Positions 60,165-64,000 of a stretch of DNA of 64,000 nucleotides are shown here, piece after piece. Each line of letters opens with the position of its first letter. Position 1 is the stretch's first letter. The notes beneath the pieces were generated by a model, which made no database searches, was not told the DNA's origin, and saw only the letters and a list, made by a program, of their open reading frames with translations. The stretch covers positions 10,007,501 to 10,071,500 of the forward strand of contig OX387610.1 of the NCBI GenBank assembly GCA_947568835.1. Reading direction: 5' to 3'. Position numbers and translations under genes: made by a program. Source of the stretch: Protonemura montana (lineage: Eukaryota; Arthropoda; Insecta; Plecoptera; Nemouridae).

Positions 60165-61105
60165 GCCTCTAGTCATGATCGCGATGCCACGCTAGTAGCA
60201 ACTTCATTCTGGATATCAGTCGGACACCAGTTATCCGAGGGACAATCTTTGAAGATTTAAGAGCGGAGGGGAAGACATTTTCAGTGAATGAGGCGTTGAT
60301 CACTTCAGTGAGTGGAGTACTTATGAGATGGGAGCAATGTCTGAGAATAACACTTGGGACTTCGTCGAGACATGCTGCATTTTTTGTGCATTTCTCTTTG
60401 ATAATTTGCATGATTTCTGAGGTGATTATTGGGAACAGAAAAGACTGCTTGGTTTTGTGCCTACTTGGGTTATAGTTGCTCGCGGCGCTGGGCTGAGGTC
60501 GAGTTTCTGCTTGGAGCTTGAGTGTAACTTCATGAAAGTCCCGATTTAATATTTCTGCACATACTCTCGGATCGTCATGACGCTGTGTTCTATTAGTGAG
60601 ATGGTGTGCGCTAGTGGTGTGGGTTCCGAGTTTTTCTTAATTACTTTCCAATATCCAGCGCTTTTGTTGCCTGCCTTGGCTATCAATTCTTCGTTATGAT
60701 TTTTCTTTGCTTCGTTGTTTGATTTTGCGTGCTGCCTTTGCATTTTAATATAATTTGTTTTATCTATGGGATTTAGACTAGTTCGAAGTTGTAGATGAAG
60801 ATCTTTCAGGGTGCGTGATTTTTCTTTGATCTCGTCAGTAATCCATCCCTTTTTTGAGGTTTTACACTAGAAAAATGTTTTTTTTTAGGGAAGGCTCGGT
60901 TAAAAGATGTCCTAAATGTTTTATGAAAACATTCAAATTTCTCTTCTGTGGTATTTGCTCTGTACACATCATGCCATGATGTCTTCTCAAGGAGTTCATT
61001 AAAATGTTTGATCTGCTTCTGGGAGAATGATATTCTTGTCTGGGATACGTTGGATTGTTTTTTGTGTGCACTTGACAAACATATTATTATGTTGTTCTAT
61101 AGGTA
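60165..61105 (-). mobile_element. LINE fragment: linker and RT fingers
   Basis: Minus-strand frames in order: FSQKQIKHFNELLEKTSWHD, GWITDEIKEKSRTLKDLHLQ, AGNKSAGYWKVIKKN, then CLDEVPSVILRHCSHLISTP and NVFPSALKSSKIVP. These are the segment between endonuclease and RT and the start of RT of a non-LTR element, with several frame changes. It differs from the 44-49 kb element. Confidence 0.8.
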
Positions 61106-61167
61106 GTATTTATATATGCATCAAACGCATTGCCACACATGTTTCAGTTCCGAAATACTACCCGTAG

Positions 61168-62554
61168 AACAATGTGGGAGGGGAAGAACTTCTAGAGGAC
61201 CATCGCTATCAAGGCTGCGAGTTCTTCGCCACCCAGGCTGAGAGGCTGACACTCCTCCCACAAGTACGGCAATTGCACATTGCCTTAGAGGTTAGTAATT
61301 AAAAAAAATTTGAATTACCAAGGGTGTGAGTTTAATTAATTATTCATTTAAAACCCAGGACAATTGCATAGCAAATGCATAGGTTTGTCAGTTGTCTCTG
61401 CTAGATAAACAGTTTCGAAGATTATAGTTATGAAATGAGAGAATAGCTATATAAATAGTAGGTATATGTGATTTTATGTGGGATTGGTCACAGAGGATAG
61501 GTATTCATCTAGGGAGTGGAAGGGGTTTTACATAAGTTTCCAAAAATAATAAAGAATTATCCGAGGCTGGAGTCAAAGATGCAGTGTTTAGAGGCTGTTC
61601 GTACCTGTTTAGGAAGCTGGTTGTAAATATAGGTGCATAGGTAAAGAGGCCATAGAATATTAGGAAGGAGATCCATAGGAGTGGATACGAGCGTGATAAA
61701 CTGGATGCAAGGAGTGTGGGCTTACGAACGTTTTCAGGAGACGTAGGAGGAAGGTCCAACTTACAATTTCATTGAAAGTGAGTGACCTAGGCTCCACAAC
61801 CAATTAAAAATTCCCATAAACCCATAAAAATGAAGTAATCACTAGGAGAAACAATAAATATATCACATTCACATTACTTACACATTCACCATTTCGCTAC
61901 TTCCCTTTAGAACAAACAACATTATATTATTTCATAAAATCGAAAACCCTACTATTTACTGACCTACAAGACAACTGTATTAATTACTAACAATACCAAC
62001 ATTTTGAATTGCAAAAAAAATCACATTTCAGGACGAGCCAGCCATCAACGAGGCACACGATGCATCGACGGCAAATGGTGTAAGTACCTTCTTCCATAAC
62101 ACATTTAAAACACAATTCATCCAATGGAAAAACCTTGAGAACTACACTTGCACATCTCGTCAAAGGTGTTACCCAACACCTCACACATTAACTCAATACC
62201 ACTTCTTACTACCTGGCCACTGTCAAAGAGCCGAATTGTTACCCCATACTACCCACAACTTCATTTTCCCTGTCTCTACTGAACATAAAAAAAACATTCA
62301 ATTACAGTAACACTTATAAAGTACAGCTATAATGTGCACTTTACCATCAGGTATCTTACATTCCAAATGACATTGGATTCGGGAAAAAAAAATTTTTTCT
62401 TAACACATACTCATGCTACATTATACTCTAGATGACATACTTACTGAAATACTTTACAAATCACAATATCAGTGATAATTTTTACATGCATTTCATTATT
62501 CAACAGGATTCAGCTAAGAAGAACTTCAAACGAGAGTTCATGAACACTGATACG
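61168..62554 (+). CDS. Three candidate exons of an unidentified gene
   Basis: Exon A 61168-61290 (41 codons, GAG then GTTAGT donor), exon B 62032-62079 (16 codons, TTTCAG before, GTAAGT after) and exon C 62507-62554 (16 codons, CAACAG before, GTAAAG after) all join in phase 0. They encode YQGCEFFATQAERLTLLPQ, then DEPAINEAHDASTANG and DSAKKNFKREFMNTDT. I do not recognise the protein. Two exons of exactly 48 nt with good splice sites suggest a real gene whose other exons lie outside or upstream. A LINE fragment sits in the first intron. Exon A's acceptor (CCCGTAG) is weak. Confidence 0.5.
61500..61775 (-). mobile_element. LINE 3'-end fragment
   Basis: On the minus strand, frames read YAPIFTTSF and, in another frame, LPMHLYLQPASKQVRTASK then HCIFDSSL, the usual end of a non-LTR ORF2. 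Short and frameshifted. Confidence 0.6.
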
Positions 62555-62624
62555 GTAAAGTGTACCATTCCTCGCTTGTGTACAAGGTTCATGTTGGTAA
62601 AAAATCAATCTTCATTTCCAACCA

Positions 62625-63485
62625 AATTTATTTATTTATTTATTTATTGTTTATTGTCATCAAAACCATTACATTAGATGGGAAATGCTGGTGTACAGAC
62701 ATAGTGCATCAGCACATGATAAAATATGATATAAATGATAATGCATATGATATAATATTCTAATCTAACTTATGATCTTTGTTTACACAGCTTATATTAC
62801 ACGACTGAAATACTAATGAACTTATTGAAACTTGTCATATTAAAAAGTAGTGTTAAAAAATTCATCCAGTGTATAAAAACAATGTTTGGATAAGAAAATT
62901 TTTACCTCATGTTTAAAGATATTTCTTGACGCTCTTCTACCGTCGTTTGATACCCTGATACTAATTGGTAAATGGTTGCATATTTTGACTCCCATATTCA
63001 TAGGGTCATAATCGGTAAGTCTTGGATGTAGAGGTGTCGGATGATATTTCAATCTTTGTCTAGTATTAAAATTATGTACAGTGTCATTAGACATAAAAAG
63101 CGACTGATTGTCAAATACAAACATTACAATATCTAGGATATACAATTCTGACAGCGTTAAAACGTTGAGCTTTTCAAAAAGTAATCTACAAGATTCTCTA
63201 TATGATGCTCTAGTAAGAATTCTTATTATTCTTTTTTGGTACAAAAACACCTTTTTTACATTTACTGCATTCCCCCAGAATCTCAACCCATATTGCAACC
63301 TGCTTTGCACTTGAGCGAAATACACTAGAAGTGCTGTTTTATGACTACAATGTTTGACTAGTTGATAAAATTTATAGCACTCGGCGCTTAGTTGCTTGCA
63401 TAAGTTGGTAATATGATTCCCCCACTTGAGTCGATGGTCCACTGAGATACCTAAGAACTTGGTGCATTCTACGGGAGAGCGTAAA
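62625..63485 (-). mobile_element. 5'-truncated LINE, C-terminal RT region
   Basis: A single open stretch from about 63,480 to 62,840 encodes KFLGISVDHRLKWGNHI, VYFAQVQSRLQYGLRFWG, NHLPISIR and FYTLDEFF. The 3' untranslated part ends in AATAAACAATAAATAAATAA at about 62,630. It has no stops in 200 codons, so it is younger than the other fragments. It is related to, but distinct from, the 44-49 kb element. Confidence 0.85.
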
Positions 63486-63605
63486 GTGCGCCTCTGTTTT
63501 CTGCGCCTCAACGAGTGTTTTGTGCGGCTCTGTTTTGTGCGGCCCTGCAAACTGCTCCCCAAGTGGAAACTGCAGCCAGCCGTGTATACTGCGCCTCAAC
63601 TAGCG
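63486..63605. repeat. Irregular TGCGCCTC / TTTTGTGCGG repeats
   Basis: TGCGCCTC occurs three times and TTTTGTGCGGC or a near form twice within 120 bp next to the LINE truncation point. Probably local rearrangement at the insertion junction. Confidence 0.5.
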
Positions 63606-63884
63606 ACCGATGTTTTTGGGACGGGCTTAATAATCTCCTCCCCTACCATAGTACGTCACGTGTTGTTAGTTAGGCAACCCATTCAACTTCAACGTCTTGC
63701 TGGCAAGTGTGAACAAGGCGTTTGCAATTAAAGCTATCAAGTGACAGATTGACGACGCATTGACGCGACTTAGGGATAAGGGTTGGCTGCGCGTGGGATT
63801 AAAGCGCTTTGCAAGTCATCAATGTAACCGCTAAGGAAAGAAAAGCTTCGAAAAGTAAATTTACACTCGTTGACTAATTGTGAT
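63606..63884. other. Unassigned stretch at the right edge
   Basis: No exon or repeat recognised between the LINE junction and the last SINE. Confidence 0.35.
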
Positions 63885-64000
63885 TCGAATTGTGATGTTT
63901 AACGAACGCACTGTTTTAATAACTGGGATTGTTGCACTGGGCTCATGGTGTCGGTGAATGAATGGATGATATTGAGCCTATAATGTGATATGTAAGACTT
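63885..64000 (-). mobile_element. 5S-derived SINE, cut by window end
   Basis: ATGTTTAACGAACGCACTGT, GTGTCGGTGAATGAATGGAT and TTGAGCCTATAATG match the tail-side third of the other copies. The 5S head, if present, is beyond the window. Confidence 0.8.

Overview
This is nuclear DNA from an arthropod. Genes are split by introns with GT/AG borders, the DNA is AT-rich and crowded with minisatellites and dead retrotransposons, and one gene is a clear match to Snakeskin (Ssk), a junction protein known from arthropods. The species cannot be named from the sequence.

Layout. 1-8.8 kb: no recognisable gene, with a 1.9 kb array of a 10-bp repeat. 8.8-12.7 kb (+): the last three exons of a small secreted C1q-domain protein. 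13.0-16.7 kb: a long pyrimidine-rich block. 19.0-25.0 kb (-): seven exons of adenylosuccinate lyase (purine synthesis), lacking only about 50 N-terminal residues; its introns hold a LINE fragment, a MITE and hairpins. 27.5-53.8 kb (+): six tandem three-exon genes for small four-pass membrane proteins. The first is Ssk. The other five (125-160 aa) share its phase-0 exon plan and an aspartate in the fourth membrane segment, so they look like an expanded Ssk-like family. Two introns of this cluster hold very large minisatellites (41-bp and 11-bp units), and a broken 5.4 kb LINE separates genes five and six. 53.8-64 kb: a graveyard of LINE, SINE and DNA-transposon pieces, a duplicated first-exon fragment of the third cluster gene, and three small candidate exons of an unidentified + strand gene.

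The most notable repeat is a short element (about 440 bp) whose head is derived from 5S rRNA. At least eight loci carry it. Two insertions have 11-bp target-site duplications, and one of these sits inside an older copy of the same element. In one cluster intron the 5S-derived head alone is repeated about six times at an exact 92-bp period.

The proteins encoded by the cluster probably act in membranes at epithelial junctions, if Ssk is the guide; this is inferred for the five paralogues. No operon logic applies. Gene models were assembled by hand from splice sites and family resemblance, with no database search.
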